Source: Hanleya hanleyi
Lineage: Eukaryota > Mollusca > Polyplacophora > Lepidopleurida > Hanleyidae
DNA: 64,000 bases
Assembly: GCA_036873755.1 (NCBI GenBank)
Contig: JAVTVY010019498.1
Span: forward strand, 1 to 64,000
Direction: 5' to 3'
This document shows, piece after piece, positions 31,200-44,046 of the stretch (position 1 is the stretch's first letter; the number at the start of each line of letters is the position of its first letter). The translations under genes and the position numbers were made by a program. The notes under the pieces are model-generated. The model searched no databases, was not told the origin of the DNA, and saw only the letters and a program-made list of their open reading frames with translations.

Positions 31200-32375
31200 A
31201 GCTTCTGAGCTATTTCACCAGGGCGTTGAAGCATTCAGAATGGCGTTGGTGGGCGTTGCTACAAGGTGACACCTCACACGACGCATTCGCACCGCGGATG
31301 GTCCATGTCTACACCAAGTAACAACCTTCACTGCTAAAAAACGCCCACTTTCGCTACTACTCGTACTGATTACGTCACCAATGACGTCACAGATGCTGTG
31401 TCTCTCCCTGAAATTGGGGTCTACACCCCGAGAGCTACAACATGACACCTCCCAGGACGCATTCGGACCAAGGATGGTTCCTCTCTACTCCGAATACCTT
31501 CCTTCACTGCCCCAAAATGTCCACTTTCGCTACTACTCCTACTGATGACGTCAACAATGACGTCACAGATGCTTCGGACATGCCTCAACTCGGAATGTAC
31601 ACCTCGAGAGCTACAAAATGACACCCCACAAGACGCATTCGGACTGAGGATGAAGCATCCCTACCCCAAATACCTTCCTGTACTGCCCCAAAATGTCCAC
31701 TTTCGCTACTACTCGTACCGATGACGTCATCAATGACGTCACAGATGACGCGGGCATCCCTCAAATCGGAATGTACACCCCGAGAGCAACAAAATGCCAC
31801 CTCACACGACGCATTCGGACCAAGGATGGTCCCTCTCTACCCCAAACACCTTCATGTACTGCCCCAAAATGGCCACTTTACTTGCACTTAAAAACACGCC
31901 ATCCTGACTCTAACCCACACAAGCTTCACTTTGACACCTTCCACGACCCATTCGAACCGTGAATAGTCCATCTCTACCCCAAACACACCCCTACATAGCA
32001 CCCAAAATGCCCCCTTTCGCTACTACTCGTACTGATGACGTCACTGATGACGTCACAGATGACGCGGACATCCCCTAAATCGGAATGTATACCCCGAGAA
32101 CTACAAGATGACACCTTCCAGGACGCATTCGAACCGTGAATAGCCCATCTCGACCCCAAATACCTTCATGTACTGCCCGAAAATGTCCACTTTCGCTACT
32201 ACTCGTACCGATGACGTCACCAGACGTCACAGATGACGCGAACATCCCTCAAATCGGAATGTACACCCCGAGAACTACAAGATGACACCTTCCAGGACGC
32301 ATTCGAACCGTGAATAGCCCATCTCGACCCCAAATACCTTCCTTCACTGCCCCAAAATGGCCACTTTACTTACTA
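31200..32375. repeat. CRE-doublet tandem array (element C)
   Basis: About seven 170-180-bp units; CACTTTCGCTACTACTCGTA begins near 31348, 31520, 31698, 32008 and 32188. Most units hold one or two TGACGTCA sites about 10 bp apart followed by CAGATGACGCG. Non-coding; the minus-strand frames follow the repeat. Confidence 0.8.
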
Positions 32376-33850
32376 CAACCAACTGCGCATGCGCAGATTA
32401 ACGCGACGTGCATTCAAAAACACACCATTCTGACTCTACCCTACACAAGCTTCACTTTGACACCTCACACGACCCATTCGAACCGTGAATAGCCCATCTC
32501 TATCCCAAACACACCCCTACACAGCACCCAAAATGCCTGTTTTCTATACTACGGCCGGACTGCGCATGCGCAGACTATTGAACACGGACGAACCATTAGC
32601 CCAGTCGGATGCTCCTGCATGAGAGCTTCAAAATAAGACCTAATACGACCTCATAGGATCATTATGGGCTCACCTAGACTCCAACATGTCCACCCCGTAT
32701 GGGTCTATAGCCCATAGCCATGCAGTATAGGCCTATGGGCCTACCCAGGCCTTGGTGACTTTTTTCAAAAATTTCACCAATTCGCTCCGCAACCCTACCC
32801 ATCGTGTTCTAAATGTCGAGACGTGAAAAACGAGACCCCACAACCCTACCGCAAATGTCGAGAAGTGGGTTTCCCAGGGGGACAAACATCGGTCCTATAC
32901 CCCAGTATGGGAATATATATTTATATATATATGTCTATATATACTATATCGTACTTTTTCAAAAATTTCACCGATTCGCACGGGGACACTTCCTATCGTG
33001 TTCTACATGACGAGACGAGTAAAACGAGACCCCACAACCCTACCGCAAATGTATAGAAGTACGTTTCCCAGGGGGGACAAACATCGGTCCTATACCCTAG
33101 TATGGGACTATTTTTCAAAAATTTCACCGTTTCGCTCCGGGACACTTCTTATCATGTTTGTTTTGACGAGACTAAGAAAACGAGACCCAACAACCTATAC
33201 CGCAAATGTGGAGAAGTAGGTTTCCCAGGATGGTCCTATACCTCCCATACCCCATATAGGCATTTTCCCGTAATTTAGAATAAAGTCCGTATTCCGTATA
33301 TTTTCAGGAAAATTTTTACATACACCCACCCTGGAACTAGGGGGAGATAACTCTATTGACAGGCGAGCCCCGTTAAGCCCGGCGACCTATATACCACCCA
33401 TACCCCATATAGGCATTTTCCCAGGTTTTTCGATAAAGTCCGTTTTCCGTTTTTTTTTTTTCAGGAAAAATTTTACATGCACCCACCCATGTCTGGATGC
33501 CCCTTCACATAGGCTTCACTTTGATACCTCATACAACTCCATCGGCCAATTAGTGGCTCCCCTAGCTCCAAAACGTCTATTTCCATACCCTTCGGCCACC
33601 GCGCATGCGCAGAATGCCGATATTTCAACCCCACACCCAGCCCATCAGATGCCCCTTCACGAATGCTTCACTTTGATACCTCATAGAACTCCATCGGCCC
33701 ATTAGTGGCTCCCCTAGCTCCAAAACGGCTATTTTCATACCCTTCGGCCACCGCGCATGCGCAGAATGCCGATATTTCAACCCCACACCCAGCTCATTAG
33801 ATGCCCCTTCACATAAGCTTCACTTTGATACCTCACTCGACCCAATCGGA
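32376..33850. repeat. Subterminal repeats with NRF-1-type palindromes (element C)
   Basis: GCGCATGCGC palindromes at about 32385, 32562, 33601 and 33753, interspersed with the 'CGAGACCCCACAACCCTACC' units (32800-33230) and diverged GGTAAAGTCC-type units (33250-33480). The order matches 2000-4080 in element A. I see no gene. Confidence 0.7.
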
Positions 33851-34137
33851 CCATTTTATCTAGGGACTACTTTTTCTCCGCGGAAGCTTTTTCCCGCGAC
33901 CGCATCACCACCAAAACCGCATCACCGCGGATGAATACATGGAGCTATTTTTGACCTGGAAAAATTGGAACTCTCCTGTGCTGGAGGTAGCTTTTTGGTC
34001 AATTTGAAATACTCGCTTCTGATTGGACGAGAGCTCTGTGACGGATTTGAAATACTCGCTTCTGATTGGTCGAGAGCCGCCACGTGACCGCCACAAATTT
34101 GCATAAATAAGACCCAATTTCAACTTTATATGCTACT
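33851..34137 (-). promoter_or_regulatory. Terminal block of element C (AGTAG end)
   Basis: Read inward from 34137 on the minus strand: AGTAGCATATAAA, an octamer ATGCAAAT (34097-34104), CACGTG, two CCAATCAGAAGCGAGTATTT repeats, then the TCCGCGGTGATGCGG block. The same modules in the same order form the start of the Maverick at 60884-61200. Confidence 0.75.
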
Positions 34138-34904
34138 CCAGTCGTTACTGTTAATCCTGCATAATAGTTACTTACATACGCTTTTCTTCATTATTGGAAA
34201 CTTGAATTTAATTACATATTAGTCCGGCGAAATAGTAACACATTGACAAGTTAATAGATGCGAATTGTCCTCTCGATTGAGGGGTGTGGATTTTGTGGAA
34301 TACAGGTACCAGTGTTCGAAAATTGATCAGCGAAAAAAGCATTTCAGACAGCGAAACAAATATATTATGTTGTACATAGTCTCATTGCATGCCAAATGTC
34401 TTGTCATTCTTGGTATCTAGCAGTAAATTCTCACCAAATTACCAACACCGGTCAGTCAGGAGCTACAAGAATCGAAAATCACAGCTGTGAACATTATAGT
34501 AATACATGCTCCCCCCCCAGACATGCGCACTTTTGTAAACCAAAAGGCGACGCGCGACGCGAATGTCCGTCGCGCGTCGCGCGTCGACTTTTTAAAAGTC
34601 GACGCGCGACGGAAAAAGTCGACGTCGCGTTTTGAAAGGCGACGTCGCCCTCTCCGTCGCGCGTCGCGCGTCGACATTTACAATGCTATGAGATAGGGCA
34701 AAAGTCGACGTCGACTTTTGAAACACGACGTCGAGTTTTGGCCTATCTCTTTAACATTGTAAAAGTCGACGCGCGACGCGCGACGAAAAGGGCGACGTCG
34801 CGTTTCAAAACACGACGTCGACTTTTCGCGTCGCGCGTCGTGCGTCGACTTTTGCAAGTCGACGCGCGAGATCAAATTGGCCCAAATGGAGCACCATAGT
34901 ATTT

Positions 34905-36904
34905 TAAGATAAAGATAAAGATATAGTAGAGGAGCGGTATGTAGATCGGTGTAGGTCGTATAGAACGTAATTTTATGATATCCGCTGCCATTGTGGTGTA
35001 TGGAAAGGTGGAAAATAATCCTATTCTTGAAAACAATTATTAACAACATCGACGAAGACACCAACTGCTAATCAAGCCACTGTGTTTGTGGCCAGCAGTA
35101 AATGCAATCACTCTAAACCTCTAGGTCACCTGAAATTCCACATCTGGTTTGAAAATGACAACATTGTGATATAATTAATCTAAATAGTTTTCTCTGTGCG
35201 ACGAGCTAAACATGGAGTATTGATGATAATAAATTCAGCGACTGTCGACTTTGAGACGGATTCGCAGAAGTCCAAATAAGATGTAATATTTTGAGCTTAC
35301 GTTCATAAAATGAGTCAGAAATCGCAGGACAGCCTGACACAAATTCTTATAGCTGGTGGTAAATCAAAGTAATTAACTTTTTGAATAATGTGTGTTGTTG
35401 CATTCATAAATGTGTAATATGAGAAAAAAAACAAAGAAACAAATATAAGTCGGTGTGCATTTTTCAGCTGTAGGCAACGTTAATTTGACTGACCCATGCT
35501 CAATTTGATAACCCAGAAATCATAGGGAATAGACCTAATTTTGAAGAATATTCATAAAAAGTTCATATAAATAGTATTTAACTTTTTCTTATATTCTAAC
35601 TGTTTGCAGATAATCACAATGTGTATCAAAATTTATCAAATTGGATGGATGTTGCTGTGCAAAATTCTCGGCTAGAAGGCTTTTAAAGGAAATTCCAATC
35701 TCTTATCCTAGGAAAGGGAGATAACCCAATAGGAAAAACGGGCAAAATGCCCGCCAAAGCCAAAAAACCACCAGCGGACATCCTTAACTAGAGATTAACA
35801 TACATGTAGATATCAGCGAAAGTTCAAAAGGTTGTCGCGAGACACCGTGACGAAAGCTACTCGCGGTCCATACCTGGACTAGTCCGCCTCCAGCACACGA
35901 ACAAGGAAGTTGTGAAGCTAGTTCATAACTTTCCACATGGTAATGAGATAATTAAGCCATAATTTAGCTTCGATGTACTGTTCGTTTCAGTGGCCCACAG
36001 GGCATTAAATGTCAATTAGTGCGGTTACTGTTGTGCTCTGTTAAACCTACTGAGGTAGATCTATATCTGCTGAGGATGTAGGCCTATATCTACTGAGGTA
36101 GGCCTATACCTACTGAGATAGGCCTATATCTCTGTTTTTGTATCACCTCCTCTCAAATTTTATCATTTCTGGAATTTCAATAACAATAATGTGTATACAT
36201 AATATAATTTATGTCCTGAAAAGATGTCTTGAGATGGGGTCGTTTCCTATTCTTACATATTAGAGAGCCCAGAAGTCTGCTGCCCGACATAGGAAAATAA
36301 CATACGGTTGTTTACTGAAATACCTTATATGTCCTACTTCATGCATTAACTTCCAAATGAATGGACATTAAGAACTAAACTCGTTTGAATACGTTTTTCT
36401 ACTGGCCATTTTTAGGAGATCAGCGGTCGATGGTCGTCGAAAAACGGCGGTTGATTGGATTTTGTTCACATTGTGAAACATGGACAGTCCGCATTCAGCA
36501 TGACGCTATATTAATCCGAATGTATTGTTCTGTATGGAACGTATTTTCATATTTTTGGCATCATAACATCGGTCAACCATTCAGATAACAACAAAAAATG
36601 GTCGGGGAAGTGGAATAATTTTTACATGAATTCAACGCTAATTGACAGAATATTCTATTCTATGAGAGATGACAAATTGAATAACGTTATATGAGAATAT
36701 AATATTCTTATATTATAGGATTCAAGCTGTCATTTCCCATGCAGCACCATATTTTGTTAGCTCAAGCAAATGCTACTTTGGGTGGGCCCAGAGAATGAAG
36801 CCTGTAACTTGAAGCATATACACAACCTGATCATGAGAGGGAATTTGGGGGATTTGGTTTTAATGTCACACTCAAAGTTTTTTCACTGATATAGTGACAG
36901 TCAG
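34905..36904. other. No gene seen; small AGGCCTATA minisatellite
   Basis: AT-rich sequence after the foldback element. At about 36045-36140 a roughly 20-bp unit (TAGGCCTATATCTACTGAGG) repeats four to five times. The ORF at 36385-36588 has no recognisable motif. Confidence 0.5.
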
Positions 36905-37065
36905 TTTGTTTGGTGGAGGAAAACGGAGTACCCGGAGAGAACCACAGCCCGTCGGCAAGTAACTGACAAACTTTCACACATGCACCAGCTGGGCTCGAAC
37001 CCGTGCCGGTTCAGTGGTGTGAGGCTAGCGATCACCAGCGAAACGCCTTAGACCACTCGGCCACT
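36905..37065 (-). mobile_element. tRNA-derived SINE
   Basis: On the minus strand, TGGCCGAGTGGTCTAAGGCG (37063-37044) is a class-II tRNA A box of the Leu/Ser type, and GGTTCGAGCCC (37001-36991) is a B box. Downstream is the body CTCCGGGTACTCCG, which is common to invertebrate SINEs. The spacing and the attached body argue for a SINE rather than a functional tRNA gene. Confidence 0.75.
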
Positions 37066-37255
37066 ATAAATCTATAAATAGAGAAATAAGGCGAGGTGAA
37101 GTTTATACTGTAAGGATTTCTTTATCACTTTTTTTTCAAATTTTCGGCCTCAGAATTGCATGTATTCCATCTATACGCGCACCAGTTGAATGTGTACGGT
37201 GGGTATTTTGTCCGAAAACGAATGATGTAATATAGTGCCCAGTACATCTGCCCCA

Positions 37256-38205
37256 GCGGGATCCGGACAAAACCCCCAGCGGACAAAACCCCCAGCGGAC
37301 AAAACCCCCTAGCACAAAACACCCCAGCACAAAACACCCACGGACAAACCCCCAAAATTGAAAAGTCGGACAAAACTCCCATCTCAACCAAAAATAGCTA
37401 TTCAAAATTTTTACACTTTAATATAAAAATTCATAAATATCTGTTCTCTATGATCCTGGTCATTTTTTGTGTATTTCAGCTATAAGGATTAGGCCGCTGA
37501 TAATTAATGGTTCGTTTTCCGTAACCAGCCCTCATCTATATTTTGAGGGTAAATAATGTAAATCCATGAGGATTTACATTTTCATGAGTAATTTTTCTTC
37601 ATATTTTTATACATTTGGTCTGCAAGTTAATAATTAATAATTATCGCACTCAGCAAGCGTATTTTTACAAGCACGGTTACGAGAAACAAACAATTAACAG
37701 TGGCCTTATAATGACTGGTGTACACTAAACAATTACTAAAGCATCTATGGAATCTGCGGAATCTATGTGTGGATGTCAGAGATGGTCGGAAGACAGGACA
37801 AGAATTACTGAGAGCATTTGGACACAACATTCGTTTGGTGTGAAAATCTGCTACTGAAAAACATGTGCTAATGTGCTAGTGAAAAACGTCGTTTGGGGTG
37901 AAAAATGTGCTAGTGAGAAACTGGAATTACTTCCAATTATTGGCCATGTAAGAACAGTTTAGCCTGTATAGTAGGCTACACAAGTATTGAAAGATTAATA
38001 AATATGTTATAACATCAAATAACTTTGTCTTGTGATCTTATCATTTACCATGTTATTCTTTCATTGCTAAAATAGCAAAGGAAATAATATGTGATGGGTG
38101 TTTTTGTCCAGTGGGGTTATGTCCGGTGGGGGTTATGTCCGGTGGGGGTTTTGTCCTGGGGTTTTTTGTCCGTGGGGGTTTTATCCGCTGGGGGTTTTGT
38201 CCTAC
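37256..38205. mobile_element. Foldback with GGGGGTTTTGTCC arrays
   Basis: The left array of GGACAAAACCCCC units (37256-37385) is mirrored by GGGGGTTTTGTCC units (38098-38205), enclosing 0.7 kb of AT-rich DNA. The sequence CTGCCCCAGC lies just outside on both sides (37247 and 38208), though in the same orientation. Exact ends and target duplication are unclear. Frames in the arrays are artefacts. Confidence 0.6.
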
Positions 38206-38507
38206 ACCCTGCCCCAGCATACATAATCGGGATATCTTCGTAATGCGCACCCGCCTCCAACCCCAGCCTCCTCCCCTTTGTTTTATTATGTGAGAGATTA
38301 GAAAACTAAACCGTTAAATGTTTTAATGCTGTAGCGTACATAGTAAACTTTTAATGCAGGATTTGCAGTACTTTATGGAAGTTTCAGTGCTGTTGAGTGC
38401 ACAAAATTTGCCAGTAATTATCTGTGAAATGCAGTGTCACAAATACACTGTATAATATAATTGCTACATTATCAAAGTGTACAATATAAAGATTGCAAAT
38501 GCGCTAT

Positions 38508-38748
38508 ATAATACTGTTTATCCTTTAAAGATAAACCACTTTATTCTGTATTGCCTGCCCAGTTGGAGTTGTGAGATTTACTGGTAAGAGTAGCCTCCCT
38601 TGGTGTGATAGACTGCGCAGTTGTCATGTTGTCGCCACATGATTGAATTGCATAGGCAATTGCTCCTGTTGGGGGGTCCTTGAATTCATCGGCCTCTCGC
38701 GTCGGGGTTTTGTGGAACACACACACGATTAATTTCGTCTTCACATTT
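38508..38748. repeat. 241-bp direct repeat, copy 1 (second at 42931-43171)
   Basis: The two copies appear identical from ATAATACTGTTTATCC to GTCTTCACATTT; the same 67-codon minus-strand frame is present in each. Copy 2 begins inside the end of the 453-bp repeat at 42483. Confidence 0.85.
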
Positions 38749-41700
38749 TTGGAGTTTTTCTGTATTTTTGGTCAAGCTTGTTGCTATCCATCTTGTCATC
38801 GGGTTTGAGAAATTAGTTTTTTAACTGAAGGCGATGTCCACGAAGCGGAAATATTTGATTATTTACACTATTTTTCAGATTGTGTTGCCTGTGGGGTACG
38901 GCTGTGTACAGTGGCACGCGGTAGCGCCATGCAGTGAGTGCGATTGAGGTCAAACACCATCAACTGCTGTCAGTGTTTCAACGGTTGGAATACGCCGTAC
39001 ATAAATAATCGAGGAACCTTTGTACCATGTGGACGGTTGGTGAACTGAACAGGACAACTTGGAAGATTTCCAAGTAACTTGGTGAGTGTATGTCTGTGAC
39101 AAAACTAAATATGGGGTAGGCCTAAATGGGACGGCCGTACAAAGGCTATAATAGTTACCGTACCGTACCAGTATACTGATGTAATTGTTGTTGTTGTTGT
39201 TGTTGTTGTTAGTGACTACTATTAACAACTCAAGCGGGGATGTATTTATGATGAACAGATAAACTTCTTCTTCTGGAGGTTCCCCAATCTCAGTTTTGGA
39301 GTTATAACAATTTCTTGTTCACTTGTGTTCACATGAGCCCCTCCCACCTGTGATGGTTACCTAGCTATAGAACCTTTGCTGTGTAGGTGGACGTGGCTGT
39401 TTTCCCTACACACAGTCATTCGAAACTACAGGCATTCCTGGCAGTGGGCTAATGGTTACCTAGTACTGTCCCGCGACGATAATCTGTGAAGTACCGTTTC
39501 CTGGCTGAAAATACGAGAACACAGGTCTTCTGAAGTAGCGCCAACAGTAGATGGTGTGTGCATGTTTCCCGTTGGAATTTGCCAGGGCAAATGACTTAAA
39601 TGGGGCGAGTTAAATGTTCAAGTTATTTATCAGTTAATGCATCACTCAAACAATTATCAGCATGCAGTTTTATCATTTTTGCTGATGGGGCATGTTTTTA
39701 GGAATCCTTTTTCCAGATGCTGTAAGAAAATTAAAGTGGCGTCCAGTGGATATATAGCTGAGTGCTATTGCAGTTATTTCAGTAGTAGAAATAATATATC
39801 ATCATACCTAAAATTGAAGTATTGCCCTTGTCTCATTGATAGTTATTACAATGTATTTGGATTTCACTCATCCCAGGTCAGCATATTTCTAACATTGTGT
39901 TGTTGTTTTTTTACACCCCCAAGTGCATATACTTGACTATAATTAATAGGCAGGTAATACTCCGCCTATGTGGACTAGAGGGTCGTATTTTCTTCATATA
40001 TACATTCGATGAGAATGAGAAGGTGAAAGTTAGTGTACAAGTGTGAATTGAATCAATGTCACTCACAGTGACAATTTGGAGAGCTGTAATTTGGTAACAG
40101 TCTTGGAGTGACTTGAATTGTGATTGAATTGAGTACGAGTATTTGAGTTTTGTGGTACATTACGGGCAACTAAAGAAGAGCAGTACGTTTTGTTTCTTCA
40201 TCCCAGTCTCGGGATGAGAGTTCATTCTCCTAAAGCAGTTAAGTATATAGGTTTGATTTGAATCAAAGTATCACAATATATGTACCAGGTATAGGAGAGG
40301 TATGTTTCTATCACAGTGTTTCCATTCAAATGTGCTATTTTGCACCATGCACCCGCAGTTTCACTTTGACCCTACTTTGATGGTTTAATTTAATTTTTGA
40401 CGTTTGAGGAAATTATGAGATACTGAATATTGATTTTGAAGGAAACTTGCAAAATTGGCCTGTTTACCATGGTCAGTTCATTCTCGCCAAGCTAGGGTAT
40501 TTCTATCCTAAATACCAGTGGTACACATGGTAATGAATCTTGTTCATAGAAATTTGAAACTGTAAATTTCAGCCAATCAGCAAAGGAACATCCTGTGTAT
40601 ATTGACCAATGTGATCACTTATTTCACATAACCATTTTGTTACAACAGATTCGTTTATATTAAAAGTTGATGAAACGTCACGGTGGTCTATGTAAGATGG
40701 TCAAGGTTTTGGCTCAATAAATCAACCTTGATGTTGTGAAGATGTGGTTAGGTTAGTTAGGATTCTTTGCCAATGTACAAAGCATATGCAGCTTGCAGAA
40801 GATATGATGAGATTAGAATTAGTACTAAAGTGTTTGTCATGCCAACAAAGTTAAGGTTAGTTTTTCCTCTGATGGAATGAGACAGAGCCTGTTAATTCAT
40901 GCCAATCTGTGTTGAACTGCTTGTGGTAATGACTTGTAGGTATTTGTATTTGCACTCCGAGTAGGATGGGCAGAGGACGGTCATGTCGGTAAGAATGATG
41001 TCAGGATTCTCATTCTGCTGAATTGTTTGTACAAGTGACAGATTACAGTAGAAGGCTACTTTTGTGTTTTTTGTACAATAAGACTGCACGGCACTGTATA
41101 TATCGTATACAGAGGATGAGAAATAACCGATAACATGCGTTAAGGAGGTACATATAATCCAGAGGTCAACTATAGTCCCCCCCCCCCAAAAAAAAAAAAT
41201 ATCCTCGGAAATCAGGGACTTCAAATATTATTTATTGAACATTTCAGTATGTAGTCAGTTAACTGACGAACAGAGCCAGTCCCAAGGTGTGTTCCATGCC
41301 ATGATGATCTCACGGTGAAACCTATTCTTATCGAATGCATAGATTCTAAGATTGTAAGAGATGTTTTTTGAGCGACTACTTTGGAAGATCTTTTTAGTCG
41401 GGTGAGGGAGGATTGCATCTTGGGTTATTTGAGAGAAATCGGGCTGTTACATAAGTTTTAATGTGTGTATGTTTTAAAGCGTTGGATTATTAAGTTAGTG
41501 ACTTGAGTACTTAGAATTTTGTTTGATCGTCGCTATAAAGCTCTCTCTGTGTAGTCAGTTAAACTGGAGATATGAGGAACTATTCCAAATATATCTGGAA
41601 TAGTTTGACCTACTGGCTTTGACATTTGAGAGCAACATTTCTGCAGCTACACAGGTAGTACACATAGGTAATGGTGGCCAGTATGCCAGTTGATTTTTCT

Positions 41701-42482
41701 CCAATCTCTAATGACATGATGTCTTTTGTCTGATTGGGCCTCTGACCATTTACCAAACACTTTAGTATGGTTGGGTTTCATGCCATTCATCAACCAGTGA
41801 GAGCACTCAGAAAGTGCACCATATCATGCATTGTTCCAGAATTAGCCAATCTTGTATTCAGTAGACCAATTCCCCACAGTAAAACACACGGTCCAGGAGT
41901 ATATATAGGACAGAATTGAATTGCCGGTGGTGTTAGGACAGAATTGAATTGCCGGTGTGTTTGGACAGAAAAAAGTGTAGTCCATTTGTGGACATGATCA
42001 CGTCAATGTGGGTAGGGTGATTTTGTGCCAGTGGGATACAATGCATCTATTCGCTGTATTTCAAGTGTTATTGTTTGGTTGGAAGTGTCACAGGATATGG
42101 CTCTGGCCTTGGGCCCCACGCTGAAATGGGCCTGTTATCGAACACTTGAAAGTGGTCCGGTTTCACGCCAATTGCCAACCAATAAGAGCACCCGTAAGTA
42201 AGCATGACATAGCTACATTTTGGCATTGCCAGTGGCAGTTTCAGTAAGAATCGTGCTTCGCAGTCTGTTCAAGTGTGCATTCATATCAACATGAAAACGT
42301 GTTAGCCATATATAGTGGTCACGGCATTTGGAACAAAAATTCACCTTTTAGGTTTAAGTAGGATGCGCAATTCCTTAGTATTTGCCATTCTCAGAGCGAA
42401 TGATTTCAAGCATTTGTAAACTAAATAAATTAATAGGCAGGTAGAATTCTTGGTGGGTGAATGTGTTTAGACACATTCTAGT
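38749..42482. other. No gene seen
   Basis: A 3.7-kb AT-rich stretch with a TTG microsatellite (39185-39210) and a C11/A12 tract (41178-41200). No ORF has a recognisable domain. A good splice-donor-like ACTTGGTGAGTGT at 39077 raises the possibility of a host non-coding exon at about 38880-39080, but nothing confirms it. Confidence 0.4.
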
Positions 42483-42935
42483 GGCCGAATTCTGGCGGGC
42501 AGATAGGGGTTTCAGTTAGGAAAGTTTGTATATGAGATAGAACTCATTCGGTGGGTGCCACCTCGACGAATTCCCGCGGGGCACCCGGTTATGTGGCTGT
42601 CCAATCGATGTGTTTCCCGAGGGACGTGCAGTCTACCCAGTGTGGGTGTGGGTAGCGGTAAGTGTGTGCTGATCACTCTATGTTGTCACCCCTCCTAGGG
42701 TTTAGGAGCGTGGGTGCTACGGTATCTAATGAGACAAAATATGTATCATACTGGGGGGTTGCTGATGTGTCATTACATAGCAGACGGTCAGCACTAAAAG
42801 TATATATCAGCCCGCTGGGATTTGGTACACTATACCATGTAAGTTAGCCAATAAAGCCGTGGCCGTCTTCATCCAAACCTCTAAATATGCTTTGGTGTGA
42901 GTTTGTTTAATTAAGGGCAATATCACTAGAATAAT
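42483..42935 (+). repeat. 453-bp direct repeat, copy 1 (LTR-like)
   Basis: It appears identical to 43594-44046, from GGCCGAATTCTGGCGGGCAG to ATATCACTAGAATAAT. It contains a TATATAT-type box near 42800 and AATAAAG near 42851, the spacing expected of a promoter and poly(A) signal within an LTR. The canonical TG...CA ends are lacking, and the 658 bp between the copies encodes nothing, so an LTR identity is only a possibility. A local duplication is the alternative. Confidence 0.6.
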
Positions 42936-43593
42936 ACTGTTTATCCTTTAAAGATAAACCACTTTATTCTGTATTGCCTGCCCAGTTGGAGTTGTGAGAT
43001 TTACTGGTAAGAGTAGCCTCCCTTGGTGTGATAGACTGCGCAGTTGTCATGTTGTCGCCACATGATTGAATTGCATAGGCAATTGCTCCTGTTGGGGGGT
43101 CCTTGAATTCATCGGCCTCTCGCGTCGGGGTTTTGTGGAACACACACACGATTAATTTCGTCTTCACATTTCCCTCCCGCCCACCCTTGACTTAGAAAAT
43201 TAATTGGTATTGTCTATTGCAGTTAAAATGCACGCATAATGTGGGCCCAGCTGTCGTGGGTATCTTATATTGGGTAGAACAATAGCTGTGATGAAATATT
43301 CTGGTTTATGTATCTATCATATTTGTAGACTCGGTGTATGCCCTGGCTCAAGAGAATAGATGCTGCTGTTTTTCTCTTCTCTTATATTTTGTAGGTACGA
43401 AGAGCAAGTGCTGGAACTAGGAAGGAATCTCCTGAGTTAAAGATTTCGTCGAAACAGTTTGCAGTTGCCAAATTTATTGTACGCTTTCGCGATTGACATG
43501 GTTCAAAGAATACATTTGTAACATTGAACAGTTATGTGTGCACCAATGTCACGGCTTTCTCATCGGTTTTGTCATGTACATTTTACTGTACGC

Positions 43594-44046
43594 GGCCGAA
43601 TTCTGGCGGGCAGATAGGGGTTTCAGTTAGGAAAGTTTGTATATGAGATAGAACTCATTCGGTGGGTGCCACCTCGACGAATTCCCGCGGGGCACCCGGT
43701 TATGTGGCTGTCCAATCGATGTGTTTCCCGAGGGACGTGCAGTCTACCCAGTGTGGGTGTGGGTAGCGGTAAGTGTGTGCTGATCACTCTATGTTGTCAC
43801 CCCTCCTAGGGTTTAGGAGCGTGGGTGCTACGGTATCTAATGAGACAAAATATGTATCATACTGGGGGGTTGCTGATGTGTCATTACATAGCAGACGGTC
43901 AGCACTAAAAGTATATATCAGCCCGCTGGGATTTGGTACACTATACCATGTAAGTTAGCCAATAAAGCCGTGGCCGTCTTCATCCAAACCTCTAAATATG
44001 CTTTGGTGTGAGTTTGTTTAATTAAGGGCAATATCACTAGAATAAT
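43594..44046 (+). repeat. 453-bp direct repeat, copy 2 (LTR-like)
   Basis: Offset by 1111 bp from copy 1, with the same 61-codon frame and no difference I could find by eye. Just upstream, TTTTTCTCTTCTCTTATATTT followed by TGTAG (43372-43397) resembles a splice acceptor. Confidence 0.6.

Larger units (their letters stand above)
28346..34137 (+). mobile_element. Polinton-like element C, left-truncated, zinc-finger cargo
   Basis: The right terminus is CTACT at 34133-34137; read inward on the minus strand it is AGTAGCATATAAA followed by TTATGCAAAT, CCAATCAGAAGCGAG and ATCCGCGGTGATGCGGT. This is the same order as the integrase-bearing element starting at 60884. The left boundary at about 28346 shows no AGTAG and appears to be a breakpoint. 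Gene order is: GGAGCTCC array, two type-I zinc-finger genes, a type-II remnant, the shared 3'-UTR, a CRE array, NRF-1-type repeats, the terminus. It is non-autonomous; the zinc-finger genes are its only coding cargo. Confidence 0.75.
24717..34898. mobile_element. GACGTC foldback element 2 (composite)
   Basis: The left end TATGGTGATCTATTTGGG (24717) is mirrored at the right end by sequence finishing CACCATA (34898). Flanking hexamers ATATTT (24711-24716) and GTATTT (34899-34904) match at 5 of 6 positions. The outer 800 bp are inverted repeats: 24717-25537 against 34138-34898. The termini match element 1 (5652-7594). Inside lie a nested palindrome (25140-28345) and a left-truncated Polinton-like element (28346-34137), so the 10-kb span is a composite. 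No transposase is visible. Confidence 0.75.

Noticed and set aside
36991..37065. Functional tRNA-Leu/Ser gene
   Set aside because: A and B boxes are present, but the rest does not fold as a tRNA and a typical SINE body is attached.
38880..43440. Host gene with exons near 39080 (donor) and 43397 (acceptor)
   Set aside because: Only generic splice-like strings; no coding potential supports it and one lies beside a recent duplication.
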